6,861 bases of DNA, taken from contig CAJXPC010000095.1 in the NCBI GenBank assembly GCA_913057845.1, positions 1 to 6,861 on the forward strand. The letters are read 5' to 3'. The DNA comes from an uncultured Pseudomonadota bacterium. GTDB taxonomy: Bacteria > Pseudomonadota > Gammaproteobacteria > Burkholderiales > Eutrophovitaceae. Position 1 is the stretch's first letter, and every line of letters starts with the position of its first letter. The position numbers and the translations under genes were made by a program. Positions 6,835-6,861 of the stretch are shown in pieces. Below the pieces are notes generated by a model. It had not been told where the DNA came from. It made no database searches and saw only the letters and a list, made by a program, of their open reading frames with translations.

Positions 6835-6861
6835 ATGACACTTAAAACCTTTGAGGGAAAC
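6835..6861 (+). CDS. Start of a further gene, only nine codons in window
   Basis: ATG at 6835 is followed by an open frame to the window edge reading MTLKTFEGN, and GAGAGG (6824-6829) gives a well-spaced ribosome site. Nine residues are too few for family assignment. Short-chain dehydrogenases often begin with a similar F-E-G-K stretch just before their nucleotide-binding loop, so that is one guess, but nothing here proves it. It is on the same strand as the hydrolase-aldolase pair but separated by 191 nt, and so probably has its own promoter. Confidence 0.5.

Overview
The window is a bacterial contig end carrying the head of a catabolic acyl-CoA gene cluster. The first 46 bases are not biological. 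They match the i7 side of an Illumina Nextera (Tn5) library adapter, ending in an exact 19-bp mosaic end. Real DNA therefore starts at about base 47, and the gene there is cut by the contig end. The protein sequences, in particular the 3-methylcrotonyl-CoA carboxylase-type subunit, read as proteobacterial and most like Gammaproteobacteria. Base composition looks moderate, with no strong GC bias. The taxonomic placement is an inference from remembered family members, not a search.

Layout: five minus-strand genes run leftward as a tight operon. In transcription order they are an acetyl-CoA acetyltransferase (3480-4676), a DsbA-fold HCCA-isomerase/kappa-GST-like protein (2826-3437), a single-domain rhodanese (2407-2814), a biotin-dependent acyl-CoA carboxylase carboxyltransferase subunit (803-2410) and an acyl-CoA dehydrogenase missing its C-terminal part (47-790). 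Gaps are 42, 11, -4 and 12 nt. Across a 238-nt divergent promoter region, two plus-strand genes follow: a metallo-beta-lactamase-fold hydrolase (4915-5973) and, 10 nt later, a class II (FucA-like) aldolase (5984-6643). A 191-nt AT-rich gap containing a broken direct repeat precedes a further gene, of which only nine codons are in the window (6835-6861).

How the genes may work together: acyl-CoA dehydrogenase, carboxylase beta subunit and acetoacetyl-CoA thiolase are three steps of the leucine/isovalerate (Liu) route or the related acyclic-terpene (Atu) route. In these, a branched enoyl-CoA is carboxylated, hydrated, cleaved and finished as acetyl-CoA. The biotin-carrying alpha subunit, the hydratase and the lyase are not here; they may lie past the cut end. 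The two thiol/sulfur-type proteins between thiolase and carboxylase, and the divergently transcribed hydrolase plus aldolase, are not part of the classical pathway. They are the least explained feature of the window. No CRISPR array, mobile element, tRNA or rRNA is visible.
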